DNA from: Streptomyces sp. MA5143a
GTDB lineage: Bacteria > Actinomycetota > Actinomycetes > Streptomycetales > Streptomycetaceae
Assembly: GCF_900290235.1 (NCBI RefSeq)
Contig: NZ_OLMK01000021.1
Location: 79,551 to 143,550 of the forward strand
DNA: 64,000 bases
Direction: 5' to 3'
Under the pieces are notes generated by a model that was not told the origin of the DNA, did not search any database, and worked only from the letters and a program-made list of their open reading frames with translations. Positions 50,430-59,622 of this stretch are shown one piece after another. A program made the position numbers and the translations under genes. Every line of letters starts with the position of its first letter. The stretch's first letter is position 1.

Positions 50430-53400
50430 CACGACGACCACCACGGCCGGGCAGGCCGACACCGGCACGGCGGACACCACCGGGCCGCGGCCCGGCCCCG
50501 CCCGCCGGCTGCGGCTGCCCGGCCTCGGCAGGGGGGCCGGCGGCAACCAGCTGTTCCGCAACGCCTACGCCCTGATGCTGAACACCGGTATCTCGGCCGT
50601 GCTCGGCCTCGGCTTCTGGCTGGCCGCGGCCCGGTACTACACCGAGGCTGCGGTCGGGCAGGGCTCCGCCGCGATCGCCGCGATGAAGCTCCTGGCGGGG
50701 CTGGCCGCGCTCACCCTGACGGGGGCGCTCGCCCGGTTCATCCCGGTCGCGGGGCGCGGCACGGGACGGCTGGTCTTCCGTACGTACGCGGGCAGTTCGG
50801 TGGCGGTGGCGCTCGCGGCCGGGGTGTTCCTGCTGACGCTCGGGCTGTGGGGGTCCTCGTACCGCTTCCTGCACGACCCGCGGGACGCCGTGTTCTTCGT
50901 GCTCGCGGTGGTCGCCTGGTCGCTGCTGACCCTTCAGGACGGGGTGCTGACCGGGCTGCGCAGCGCCCTGTGGGTGCCCGTCGGCAACACCGTGTTCTCC
51001 GCGGTCAAGCTGGTGCTGCTGGTGGTGTTCGCCGCGGCCGTCCCGACCATGGGTGTGTTCGTGTCCTGGGTCGCGGCGATCGCGGTCTCCGTGCTGCCGC
51101 TGGGCTGGCTGGTGTTCCGGCGGCTCGTCCCCCGGCATGTGAAGGCGACCGAGGGCCTGGCCCACCCGCCGTCGCTGCGGGAGATCGGCCGCTTCCTCGC
51201 GGGCGACTACACCGGCTCGCTGTTCTCCCTCGCGGTGGTCTACCTGGTCCCGGTGATCGTCGCCGCCCAGGTCAGCTCCACCGACAACGCGTACTTCTAC
51301 ATCACCACCACGATCGGCGGCACGGTCAACCTCCTCGCCATCAACATGGGTGCCTCGCTGACCGTGGAGGGCGCCCACGACCCGGCCCGGCTCGCCGCGA
51401 ACACCCGGGCCGCGCTGCGGCGGATGGCCCGGATCATGCTGCCGGTGTGCGGGGTGCTGTTCTTCGGGGCGCCGTGGATCCTCGCCGTGTTCGGGCCGGG
51501 CTACGCGGACGCGGCGACGGGGCTGCTGCGCTGGTTCGCGGTCGGCGCCGTGCTGCGGGTGGTGATGGAGACCTACTTCGCGGTGCTGCGCGCCCAGAGC
51601 CGTACCGCCGGACTCGCCTGGCTCCAGGGCCTGCTGTGCGCCCTGGTCCTCGGACTGACACTGCTGCTGCTCCCCCGCATGGGTCTGCTGGGCGCGGGGG
51701 TCGCCGAGATCTCCAGCCTCGCGGTGATCGTGCTGATCGCCGCGCCCCGGCTCTGGCGGATCGTCCGCACGGCGCCGCCCGCCGCGGTCCCCGAGGACGC
51801 GGCGCCCGACGGCGACCTCGCCGACCTGGGCCGGGTGGCGTCCACCGCGAAGAAGGAGAGCGGAGCCCGGTCCCGGCGGCCCGACTCCGACACCCTCGCC
51901 CTCGGCCTGCACCTCGACTTCGACCACATGGAACGCCGACCCGACGTACGCCCCGGCCCCGGCACCCCGCCCGCCGGAAGCCCGGCCGTCCGGGGGGACC
52001 ACCGGCCGGCCTGGGCCCAGGACCGGCCGACCCGGCCGCTCCACCTCAACCGGCCACCGGCGCCCGGACGGCCCGTGGACGGGGAGGTCCCGCCGGTCGA
52101 GGAGAGCGAGGGCGCCCCAGGGGATGCGCCGCCCGCCCCGTCCCCGGCGGCGCCACCGCCCTCCGGGCCCCGCGGGGCATGGCTGCCGCGCCCCACCCGC
52201 GCCGGTGTGCTCCTCGGCTGCCTCCTGATCGCGGCGCTGCTGCTGTACTGGGTGCCCGCCCTCGCGCTGGACGACTCCGCGCTGGACGGCATGGACGGGC
52301 TCGGCCTCGTCTCCGTGCTGCCGCTGCCGACGCTGGCCGGGACGGCGCTGCTGGCCACCGTGTTCGCCTCGCTGCTGTGGCTGCGCCGCGAGCACCGGGC
52401 TCTGCTGCTGGTCACACTGGTGGCAACCGTCGTATCCCTGCACGCGCTGCCCGCCGTGATCGAGGCCGAGCCGCGGTTCGCGACGGCCTGGCAACACCTC
52501 GGCTTCCTCGACTACATCGACCGCACCGGCTCGGCGGTCCCCGACCTGGACGCCCGCTGGAGCTGGCCGGGCTTCTTCGCGGCGGCCGCGTTCGTGGCCA
52601 AGGCCTGCGGCGTCGACGACTTCACGGAGATCATCCGCTGGTGGCCCACCGCCATGCAGCTGCTCTACCTGGCCCCGATGTTCCTCCTCGCCCGCCATGT
52701 GCGCGCGAACTGGCGCGCCCGGTGGACGGGTGTGTGGATCTTCGTGCTGAGCGGCTGGGTGGGGCAGGACTACTTCTCCCCGCAGGGCTTCACCTACCTC
52801 CTCTACCTGGCCTTCGTGACGATCCTCCTGGTGTGGTTCCGCGCCCCGCGCATGCTGTGGGCCAAGGTCCGGCCCGGTGAGGCCGAGGTGGAGCCGACCG
52901 ACCGCCGGCAGCGCGCGGTGCTGCTGGTGGTCCTCATCGCGCTGTACGCGGCGACCGTCCCGGCCCACCAGCTCACCCCGTTCGTGATGCTGGGCGTCCT
53001 CGCCGTCCTCGTCCTGGTCGGCCGCTGCGAACTGCGCGGTCTGCCCCTTCTGTTCGCCGTCCTGGTCGCCGTCTGGGTGGGCTTCCTCGCCGAGCCGTAC
53101 TGGTCGGGCCACTTCGACGAACTCTTCGGTGGTGTCGGCGGCGTCGGCGGGAACGTCACGTCCTCGGTGTCCGGCCGTATCGGCGAGGGAAGCTCCACAC
53201 ACAAACTCGTGCTGTACGCACGTGTGGCCCTGGCCGGCCTCGTCATGCTGCTGGCCTGCTACGGCTTCCTGCGCCGCCGTGCGAACAGGTACCGCGAACG
53301 CTCCCTGCTCGTCCTGACCTTCGTGCCGTTCCTCGGCTTCGGGATGCAGTCGTACGGCGGCGAGATGGCCCTGCGGGTCTTCATGTTCGCCCTGCCGGGT

Positions 53401-54207
53401 GCCGCGCTGCTCGCCGCGCTCGCCCTGTTCCCGCGCTCCGGCGCGACCGCCGGGGAACGCGCGAAGGACCGGCGGAGCCTCGCCCCGCTGGCCGCCCTCC
53501 TGGCGGGCCTATTCCTCATCGGCGGCTTCCTCGTCGCCCGCTGGGGCAACGAGCCCTTCGAGCGCGTCCGCAGCGGCGAGGTGGCCGCCATGGAGTACGT
53601 GTACGCCCACGACGAGCCCACCGTACGGCTGCTCTGGCTCAGCGACGACCCGGTCGACTCGGTGACGCCCGCGCTGCCGTGGGGCGCCCGGGACATGGAG
53701 AAGGTCGAGTACGTGCCGACGCTCGCACCGGTCGACCCGGTCCTGGTGTCGGGCCTGGTCAAGTCGCTCAAGGACGCGGGCCCGCACTCCTACCTCATCG
53801 TCAACCGCGGCCAGACCACGTCGCTCCAGCTGGACTCCGGCTACCCCGCGAACTGGGACGCGCGGCTCATCCGCAACCTCGACGCGCGCAAGGAGCTCAG
53901 GGAGGTCTTCGCCAACGAGGACGCGACGATCTTCTCGCTGCGCGGTCGGACGGGTAAGGCCCCCGCGCCCGATCCCGGGCCGATCGGCCCGCAGGTGACC
54001 TGGACGCCGTGGTCCGTGGTCGGCGGTCTGGCGACGATCGCCCTGATCGTGCTGCTGACCACCCGCGAGGTCGTACGTGTGGCGGCCCGCCCGAGCGTCC
54101 GTCAACTCCGGTGGTTGCAGGGCAGTTTCTGGTTCAGCCTGCCGCTGCTGGCCCTGCTGCTCGCGTCACTGGTGCAGCGGTTCCTGACGATGGGAGGCGC
54201 CCCGTGA
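50422..54207 (+). CDS. fusion of MOP-type polysaccharide flippase with a second multi-pass domain
   Basis: A 1261-residue protein with a GTG start overlapping the deacetylase gene. Residues from about 33 to 455 are an MOP/Wzx-like flippase (NQLFRNAYALMLNTGISAVLGLGFWLAAARYYTEAAVGQGSA, LARFIPVAGRG), moving lipid-linked saccharides across the membrane. A Pro-rich, charged linker of about 130 residues follows. From about 590 to the end lies a second domain of roughly twelve helices (PRPTRAGVLLGCLLIAALLLYWVP, WPGFFAAAAFVAKACGVDDFTEIIRWWPTAMQLLYLAPMFLLAR, SGWVGQDYFSPQGFTYLLYLAF), which looks like a GT-C or polymerase-type enzyme, with a soluble loop before the last helices. Flipping and transfer may be combined in one polypeptide. 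Confidence 0.85.
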   Translation: MSDTTTTTAGQADTGTADTTGPRPGPARRLRLPGLGRGAGGNQLFRNAYALMLNTGISAVLGLGFWLAAARYYTEAAVGQGSAAIAAMKLLAGLAALTLTGALARFIPVAGRGTGRLVFRTYAGSSVAVALAAGVFLLTLGLWGSSYRFLHDPRDAVFFVLAVVAWSLLTLQDGVLTGLRSALWVPVGNTVFSAVKLVLLVVFAAAVPTMGVFVSWVAAIAVSVLPLGWLVFRRLVPRHVKATEGLAHPPSLREIGRFLAGDYTGSLFSLAVVYLVPVIVAAQVSSTDNAYFYITTTIGGTVNLLAINMGASLTVEGAHDPARLAANTRAALRRMARIMLPVCGVLFFGAPWILAVFGPGYADAATGLLRWFAVGAVLRVVMETYFAVLRAQSRTAGLAWLQGLLCALVLGLTLLLLPRMGLLGAGVAEISSLAVIVLIAAPRLWRIVRTAPPAAVPEDAAPDGDLADLGRVASTAKKESGARSRRPDSDTLALGLHLDFDHMERRPDVRPGPGTPPAGSPAVRGDHRPAWAQDRPTRPLHLNRPPAPGRPVDGEVPPVEESEGAPGDAPPAPSPAAPPPSGPRGAWLPRPTRAGVLLGCLLIAALLLYWVPALALDDSALDGMDGLGLVSVLPLPTLAGTALLATVFASLLWLRREHRALLLVTLVATVVSLHALPAVIEAEPRFATAWQHLGFLDYIDRTGSAVPDLDARWSWPGFFAAAAFVAKACGVDDFTEIIRWWPTAMQLLYLAPMFLLARHVRANWRARWTGVWIFVLSGWVGQDYFSPQGFTYLLYLAFVTILLVWFRAPRMLWAKVRPGEAEVEPTDRRQRAVLLVVLIALYAATVPAHQLTPFVMLGVLAVLVLVGRCELRGLPLLFAVLVAVWVGFLAEPYWSGHFDELFGGVGGVGGNVTSSVSGRIGEGSSTHKLVLYARVALAGLVMLLACYGFLRRRANRYRERSLLVLTFVPFLGFGMQSYGGEMALRVFMFALPGAALLAALALFPRSGATAGERAKDRRSLAPLAALLAGLFLIGGFLVARWGNEPFERVRSGEVAAMEYVYAHDEPTVRLLWLSDDPVDSVTPALPWGARDMEKVEYVPTLAPVDPVLVSGLVKSLKDAGPHSYLIVNRGQTTSLQLDSGYPANWDARLIRNLDARKELREVFANEDATIFSLRGRTGKAPAPDPGPIGPQVTWTPWSVVGGLATIALIVLLTTREVVRVAARPSVRQLRWLQGSFWFSLPLLALLLASLVQRFLTMGGAP

Positions 54208-54234
54208 GGGACCTGGGGCCCCTCTGGCGGGTGC

Positions 54235-55653
54235 TCACCGCTTGAGCCACCGCACCTCGTACGCCCCCATCGCGAACCGCCGCCCGTCGACCTTCGCGCT
54301 GATCTTCCGGTCCAGGGTGTTGACCACGAGCACGGCGTCGTCGTCGGCCAGCACCCGTACGTTCGGCCGGTCGTCGGCGGCCACCGACACCGTCTCGTAC
54401 CTCGTGCCCGGCGGGAACTCCGCGCCGAACCGGGCCAGCAGGTCGTACATGGGCAGCGCCCTGCCGCCGCCGCTGGTGTCGGTCGGGGTCCACAGGCATC
54501 CGGGGCACTCCCCGCTCCTCTCCTCCGGGTTCCAGTAGAACGCGGAGGTCGCGCCGCCCTTCGCCATGCCGATCAGCCCGGCGGCCTGCACGGCGACCCG
54601 CCGGGTCTCGGACCAGCCGTTGCGGTCGTCGTTCGCGTCGGCGGGCTCCACGTAGTACTCGGCCCACCACAGCGGCAGCCCCGGGGCGCGCCCCCGCACC
54701 CACTCGCTCACCGCCGTGAACTTCTCCGTGGCCGCGAACTCGTCCGGCAGCAACTCGTCGTCCGCGGTGTAGCTGGAGCCGTCGACGACCACGAAGTCCG
54801 CGCCCGCCCTGTTCTTGTCCCAGTAGTCGAAGGCGTCGAGGATCCGCTGGTCCATGGCGCCCCAGGGGCCCTTCAGGGAGGTCGACGCGTTCTGCTTCTG
54901 CCGGGGGTCGAGGCTGTCCATGACGAGGTAGGGGCCGCCGACCATGATGTCCTCGTCGACCTTCTTCAGGGCCTTGTACACGAGGTTGTACAGGCGGGTG
55001 TAGCCCTCGTAGTCCCAGCGGGCCTCGGCGTTGTTCCAGAAGCCCTTGAACTCGTTCCAGACGATGAAGTGCCGCACGTCCGGGTAGCGCCTGGCGACGG
55101 TCGCGGCGAGGTCGGCGAAGTCCTGGAAGTGCTCGGGCTCGGGCGCGGTCTCCAGGGCGGACTGGCTCCAGTCGGTGTCGCCGGCCCCGGACTTTCCGCC
55201 CTTCATCCAGTCGGGGGCGCAGCACAGGGTGACGACGGGCGTGCCACCGGTGGCGCGGACGAAGTCGACGCGCCGGTCCATCTCCTCGAAGTCGTAGCGC
55301 CCCTCGACCGGTTCGGGGTTGCCGGCGCCCCAGCCCATGATGTGCTGGATCTGCGGCAACGGCCGCTCGCCCAGGCGCTTCTCGACGCGTTCGACGGCGG
55401 CCCGGCTGCCCTCGTCCGCGCTGAACTGGGTGTGGGTGAAACCCCAGCCGACCTCGGGTCCGAGGCCGTCGGGCGGGACGGCGGGCGTGCCATGCACCTT
55501 GTCGCCGTCGCGTGAGGTGCCGGCGGTGCCACCCTCGCCGGGCAGTGTGTTGAGCAGGGTCACGATCAGGGCCAGCACGGCCGCCCCCACGCCGAGGAGC
55601 GCGGTGAGCCGCCACCGCCGGTCCCCCGAATTCCACCCATGCCGTCGCATCAT
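54235..55653 (-). CDS. membrane-anchored GH39-like glycoside hydrolase
   Basis: A 472-residue protein. An N-terminal helix (LTALLGVGAAVLALIVTLLNTL) anchors a clan GH-A barrel outside the membrane. HFIVWNEFKGFW carries the predicted acid/base Glu and GLPLWWAEYYVEP the nucleophile, as in beta-xylosidases of GH39. C-terminal beta structure (VRVLADDDAVLVVNTLDRKISAKVDGRRFAMGAYEVRWLKR) follows. ATG at 55653 was preferred to an upstream TTG. It is convergent with the flippase fusion gene at a 27-bp gap and probably trims or releases the polysaccharide made by that cluster. Confidence 0.85.
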   Translation of the reverse strand: MMRRHGWNSGDRRWRLTALLGVGAAVLALIVTLLNTLPGEGGTAGTSRDGDKVHGTPAVPPDGLGPEVGWGFTHTQFSADEGSRAAVERVEKRLGERPLPQIQHIMGWGAGNPEPVEGRYDFEEMDRRVDFVRATGGTPVVTLCCAPDWMKGGKSGAGDTDWSQSALETAPEPEHFQDFADLAATVARRYPDVRHFIVWNEFKGFWNNAEARWDYEGYTRLYNLVYKALKKVDEDIMVGGPYLVMDSLDPRQKQNASTSLKGPWGAMDQRILDAFDYWDKNRAGADFVVVDGSSYTADDELLPDEFAATEKFTAVSEWVRGRAPGLPLWWAEYYVEPADANDDRNGWSETRRVAVQAAGLIGMAKGGATSAFYWNPEERSGECPGCLWTPTDTSGGGRALPMYDLLARFGAEFPPGTRYETVSVAADDRPNVRVLADDDAVLVVNTLDRKISAKVDGRRFAMGAYEVRWLKR

Positions 55654-55762
55654 GGGCAACAGTAACGGCGCGGGGCGGCGGTGGGGGAGCTTCCGTCACC
55701 GACAACCGACTCGCCACGCAAAGCGGATGCACGGCGAGCCCTCCGTGACGGATCATGGCGGC

Positions 55763-56857
55763 ATGTCTGCGAACCCATACGACGCTCTGCCGATCCGGCT
55801 CAACGTCGACGACAGCGACTCCCCGTCCGATGTCGTCGACGCGCTGTTCCTCGGCCGCTTCGCGACGGGCGAGCAGCCGTACGCGCACGCGGCGAACATC
55901 GACCGGGTGCGCACCGGTGTGACCCTGCTGCCGCCGGGCGCGCGCGTCCTGCGCGTGGCGCGGGACGACGACCGCAGCGCGACCCTCGCCGAGGGCGACG
56001 GCTGGACGCTGCTGGTGTCCCGCTGGAACCGGGGCGCGGACGTCACCGTGACGGCGACCACCGCCGAACTGGCGGAGAAGGTGCTGGGCCAGGCCACGGA
56101 CGGCGCGGCCGACGAGCCCGAACCACAGCCGGAGAACGTGACGATGGGCTTCTGGTACGTCTCGCCGCGCCGGGGCCCGCACCGTACGACACGGCAGATC
56201 TCGGCGGGCACCTGGGAAGAGGTACGGCCCAACTACACGGCGCCGGTGGCGGACGCGATGGACCGCCTGATGAAGACGACCCCGGAGGACATCGCGGGCC
56301 GCCTCCTGCTGCTGCACGGCCCACCCGGCACCGGCAAGACCTCCGCCCTGCGGACGCTGGCCCGGTCCTGGCGGGACTGGTGCCAGGTCGACTGCGTGCT
56401 GGACCCCGAGCGTCTGTTCTCCGACGTCGGCTATCTGATGGACATCGCGATCGGCGAGGAGGACGCCACCGGCAAGGGCCGCTGGCGTCTGTTGCTGCTG
56501 GAGGACTGCGACGAGCTGATCCGCGGCGAGGCCAAGCACACCGCCGGCCAGGCGCTGTCCCGGCTGCTCAACCTCACCGACGGCCTCCTCGGCCAGGGGC
56601 GCAACGTCCTGGTCGGCGTCACCACCAACGAGGACCTGGAGCGGCTGCACCCGGCCGTGGTCCGCCCCGGCCGATGTCTCGCCCGAATCGAGGTCGGCGC
56701 GCTGACCCGCCAGGAGGCGGTGAACTGGCTCGGCACGGACGAGGGCGTCGGCCGCGAGGGCGCGACCCTGGCCGAGCTGTACGCCCTGCGCCGGGGCACC
56801 TCACCCACGTCCCTCCCGGAACCCCGCGGCGACGCCGACGCGGGGCTGTACCTGTAG
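55763..56857 (+). CDS. AAA-family ATPase with DUF5925 N-terminal domain
   Basis: A 364-residue protein. The first 130 residues (MSANPYDALPIRLNVDDSDSPSDVVDALFLGRFATGEQPYAHAANIDRV) resemble DUF5925. The AAA module follows: Walker A HGPPGTGKTSALRTLARSW near 188, Walker B LLLLEDCDEL near 246, sensor GVTTNEDLERLHPAVVRPGRC. FWYVSPRRGPHRTTRQISAGTWEEVRPNY precedes it. Such proteins remodel or unfold partners; the partner is unknown, and no obvious client gene is adjacent. It is divergent from the GH39-like gene. Confidence 0.88.
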   Translation: MSANPYDALPIRLNVDDSDSPSDVVDALFLGRFATGEQPYAHAANIDRVRTGVTLLPPGARVLRVARDDDRSATLAEGDGWTLLVSRWNRGADVTVTATTAELAEKVLGQATDGAADEPEPQPENVTMGFWYVSPRRGPHRTTRQISAGTWEEVRPNYTAPVADAMDRLMKTTPEDIAGRLLLLHGPPGTGKTSALRTLARSWRDWCQVDCVLDPERLFSDVGYLMDIAIGEEDATGKGRWRLLLLEDCDELIRGEAKHTAGQALSRLLNLTDGLLGQGRNVLVGVTTNEDLERLHPAVVRPGRCLARIEVGALTRQEAVNWLGTDEGVGREGATLAELYALRRGTSPTSLPEPRGDADAGLYL

Positions 56858-56915
56858 CCGCCCCCCCCCGGCCGCCGACTGCATAGGTGTGGCGTCCGGG
56901 TGCTTTGATGGAGAT

Positions 56916-57683
56916 ATGACCCTGTTCGTCGGCACGTCGGGGTGGCAGTACAAGGACTGGCGGGGCGCCTTCTACCCGGAGGGCTGCCCCACCCGCCTCT
57001 GGCTGGAGGAGTACGCGGCGCGGTTCGCCACGGTGGAGAACAACAACGCCTTCTACCGGCTGCCGTCCCGCGAGACCTTCGAGGCCTGGCACGACCGGAC
57101 CCCGCCGGGCTTCGTCGTCGCGGTGAAGGCGAGCCGCTTCCTGACCCACATCAAACGGCTCAAGGACCCCGAGGAACCCGTGGAGCGCCTGATGGGCCGC
57201 GCCGAGGGCCTCGGGGACCGGCTGGGTCCGGTCCTCCTCCAGCTGCCGCCCACCCTCCGCGCCGACCCGCCCCTCCTCGACGCCTGCCTCGCGCGGTTCC
57301 CCGCCGGGACACGCGTCGCCGTGGAGCCCCGCCACGAGTCGTGGTGGACCGACGAGGTGCGCGGGGTCCTGGAGGCCAGGTCCGCCGCCCTGTGCTGGGC
57401 CGACGTCCGCTCCCGCCCCGCGACGCCACTGTGGCGCACCACCGACTGGGGCTACGTCCGCTTCCATGTCGGCCGCGCCCACACCTGGCCCCACTACGGC
57501 CGCCAGGCCCTCACCACCTGGGTCCACCGCATCGCCGCCACCTGGCCCGACAGCGCCGACGTCCACGCCTACTTCAACAACGACCCCCACGCGGCGGCCG
57601 TGCTGGACGCCATGGCCTTCGCCCGGGCGGCCCGCAGAGCGGGGCTGACGGTGACGAGAACCCCCGAGCGGCTGCCCGGCTGA
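56916..57683 (+). CDS. DUF72 (YecE-like) protein
   Basis: A 255-residue TIM-barrel-like protein. It opens MTLFVGTSGWQYKDWRGAFYPEG, the DUF72 signature, then VENNNAFYRLPSRETFEAWHDRTPPGFVVAVKASRFLTHIKRLKDP, and ends with ADVHAYFNNDPHAAAVLDA. The family is widespread but its reaction is unknown; an endonuclease-like or sugar-related activity has been proposed on fold grounds. The second in-frame start was chosen because it begins directly with the family motif. It is convergent with a GntR gene. Confidence 0.93.
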   Translation: MTLFVGTSGWQYKDWRGAFYPEGCPTRLWLEEYAARFATVENNNAFYRLPSRETFEAWHDRTPPGFVVAVKASRFLTHIKRLKDPEEPVERLMGRAEGLGDRLGPVLLQLPPTLRADPPLLDACLARFPAGTRVAVEPRHESWWTDEVRGVLEARSAALCWADVRSRPATPLWRTTDWGYVRFHVGRAHTWPHYGRQALTTWVHRIAATWPDSADVHAYFNNDPHAAAVLDAMAFARAARRAGLTVTRTPERLPG

Positions 57684-57700
57684 CACCCCCGCCGGGCCGC

Positions 57701-58069
57701 TCAGCCGCCGTAGACCGCCCGCAGGGCGTCCCGGACCGCCGCGAGGGCCTCCGCCTCGCCGAGGCCCAGACGCCGCGCCCGCTCCGCGTACCCCGCCGCG
57801 GCCGTCGCCGCCTCCTTCTCCGCGGCCGACCCGGCGGCGGCCACGAACGTGCCGTTGCGCCCCCGCGTCTCGATCACCCCGTCCGTCTCCAGCGCGCGAT
57901 ACGCCTTGGCGACGGTGTTGGCCGCGAGCCCGAGCTCCTCGGCGAGCCCCCGCACGGTCGGCAGCCGGTACCCCACGGGCAGCGCCCCGGACCGGGCCTG
58001 CTCCGAGATCTGGGCGCGCACCTGCTCGTAGGGCGCGCCCCCCTCCACGATGCGAATGTTCAAGGTCAC
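57701..58069 (-). CDS. GntR-family regulator, YtrA-type
   Basis: A 122-residue small GntR protein. The winged helix occupies most of it (YEQVRAQISEQARSGALPVGYRLPTVRGLAEELGLAANTVAKAYRALETDGVIETRGRNGTFVA), followed by only about 45 residues of helical dimerisation region, the YtrA pattern. Such regulators usually control ABC transporters, but none is next to it. It lies between DUF72 (convergent) and a GNAT gene (divergent). Confidence 0.92.
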   Translation of the reverse strand: MTLNIRIVEGGAPYEQVRAQISEQARSGALPVGYRLPTVRGLAEELGLAANTVAKAYRALETDGVIETRGRNGTFVAAAGSAAEKEAATAAAGYAERARRLGLGEAEALAAVRDALRAVYGG

Positions 58070-58164
58070 GCGGCGATTGTCCCGTACGCACCGGCCGCGG
58101 TCGTCGCACGCCCACCGGAAATTCGGAGGCGACCGGCGACACCGTCCGCGTACCGTGCGACCCC

Positions 58165-59094
58165 ATGACAGTGATCGTGCGCGACCTCCGGACCGCGGAT
58201 CCCGCGGACACCGAGGCCTTCGCCGACGTATGCGGGCGCGCCCTCCCCTTCCTGGTCAGCACCCCCGAGGCGGTCGTCCACGAGGCCGCCCACGCGGTCC
58301 CCGAGGCCCATGTCGGGCATCTGGTGGCGGAGGCGGACGGCGAGGTGATCGGGACCGCGCGACTGGGCATCGCCCACGACAGCCCCGAACCAGGTCAGGG
58401 GTACCTCAATGTGTATGTGCACCCGGAGCGCGTGCGCCGGGGCGCGGGCTCCCTGCTGGTGCGCGCCGCCGAGGAGCGGCTCGCGGCGGCGGGGGCGACG
58501 CGGCTGTTCTCGTGGGTGATGGACACCCCGGCCGACCGGGCGTTCGCCGAGCGGCGCGGCTACACCGGCAGCAGGTCCGCCCACTTCCTGCGGCTGGACC
58601 TCGCGACCGGCACGCTGCCCCCGCTGCGGGAGCCGCCGGCCGGCGTGGAACTGCGGACGGTCGCCGACTTCGCCGACGACCCGCGCCCCCTGTTCGCGCT
58701 GGACGCGGAGACCACGGCGGACGAACCGGGCGATGTCGGCGCCGAGTTGGACGACTACGAGCAGTGGCTCACCGGGACCTTCCGCCATCCGCTGCTCGAC
58801 CACGCGCTGAGCACGGTGGTCGTCGTGGACGGCGCACCGGCCGCGTTCACCGTGGCCCGCACGGACGGCGGGGCCCGCTACTCCACCGGCATGACGGGCA
58901 CGGCCCGCGCCTTCCGCGGCCGGGGCCTGGCGAAGCTCGCCAAGAACGACTCCCTGCACCGCGCCCGTGCCGCCGGTTACGCGGAGGCGTTCACCGGTAA
59001 CGACGCCGGGAACGGGCCGATGATCGCGATCAACAAGTGGTTCGGTTACGAAGTGTGTGCGACGGAGGTACGCCATGTCCGGGAACTCGACTGA
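58165..59094 (+). CDS. two-domain GNAT acetyltransferase
   Basis: A 309-residue protein with two GNAT repeats. The first contains GYLNVYVHPERVRRGAGSLLVRAAEERLAAAGA, the acetyl-CoA loop; the second contains FTVARTDGGARYSTGMTGTARAFRGRGLAKLAKNDSLHRARAAGYAEAFTGNDAGNGPMIAINKWFGYE. Tandem GNATs of this type occur in streptomycete housekeeping and resistance contexts; the acceptor is unknown. The DUF402 gene begins within its last codons (20-bp overlap), so the two are co-translated. Confidence 0.92.
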   Translation: MTVIVRDLRTADPADTEAFADVCGRALPFLVSTPEAVVHEAAHAVPEAHVGHLVAEADGEVIGTARLGIAHDSPEPGQGYLNVYVHPERVRRGAGSLLVRAAEERLAAAGATRLFSWVMDTPADRAFAERRGYTGSRSAHFLRLDLATGTLPPLREPPAGVELRTVADFADDPRPLFALDAETTADEPGDVGAELDDYEQWLTGTFRHPLLDHALSTVVVVDGAPAAFTVARTDGGARYSTGMTGTARAFRGRGLAKLAKNDSLHRARAAGYAEAFTGNDAGNGPMIAINKWFGYEVCATEVRHVRELD

Positions 59095-59575
59095 GCCGAC
59101 CGGCGAGTTGGAGGTCGTCCTGCTGAAGGCGGGGCGTACGAAGATCCGCTATCCCGCCCGGCTGCTGGGCGACGACGGCGTCCGGGTCGTCGTCCGCGCC
59201 GACTGGGCGAGCCCCGGGGTGCGGGACTTCGGCTTCGTGCGGTTCGAGCCCGGTGACGTCTTCACCGAGTACTACTGGCGCGACCGGTGGTACTCCGTGA
59301 AGGAGGTCCGCGACGCGCGGGGCGGTCTGAAGGGCTGGTACTGCGACATCACCCGTCCCGCCGTGCGGTCCGGCGGGGAACTCGTCGTCGAGGACCTCGA
59401 CCTGGACCTGTGGCGCTCCGCGGACGGCACGGACGTGGTGCGCCTGGACGAGGACGAGTTCGCGGACAGCGGGCTCGGGACCACCGACCCGGAGGCCGCG
59501 GCGGCGGCCCTGGCCGCGCTGGACGAGCTGGAACTCCTCGCGAAGGAGGGCGGCTTCACGGCCCTGCTGGGCTGA
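59075..59575 (+). CDS. DUF402 domain protein
   Basis: A 166-residue soluble protein. FTEYYWRDRWYSVKEVRDARGGLKGWYCDITRPAVRSGGELVVEDLDLDLWRSADG is the DUF402 core, found also in FomD and in RNase-like or nucleotide diphosphatase proteins. TDVVRLDEDEFADSGL supplies acidic residues that may bind metal. It likely hydrolyses a nucleotide or releases a nucleotide from a precursor, as known for relatives. The start ATG lies inside the GNAT gene. Confidence 0.88.
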   Translation: MSGNSTEPTGELEVVLLKAGRTKIRYPARLLGDDGVRVVVRADWASPGVRDFGFVRFEPGDVFTEYYWRDRWYSVKEVRDARGGLKGWYCDITRPAVRSGGELVVEDLDLDLWRSADGTDVVRLDEDEFADSGLGTTDPEAAAAALAALDELELLAKEGGFTALLG

Positions 59576-59622
59576 CCGGGAGACGCGGGGGCGGGGAGCG
59601 TGGTGGGGCGGGCCCGGCGGGG

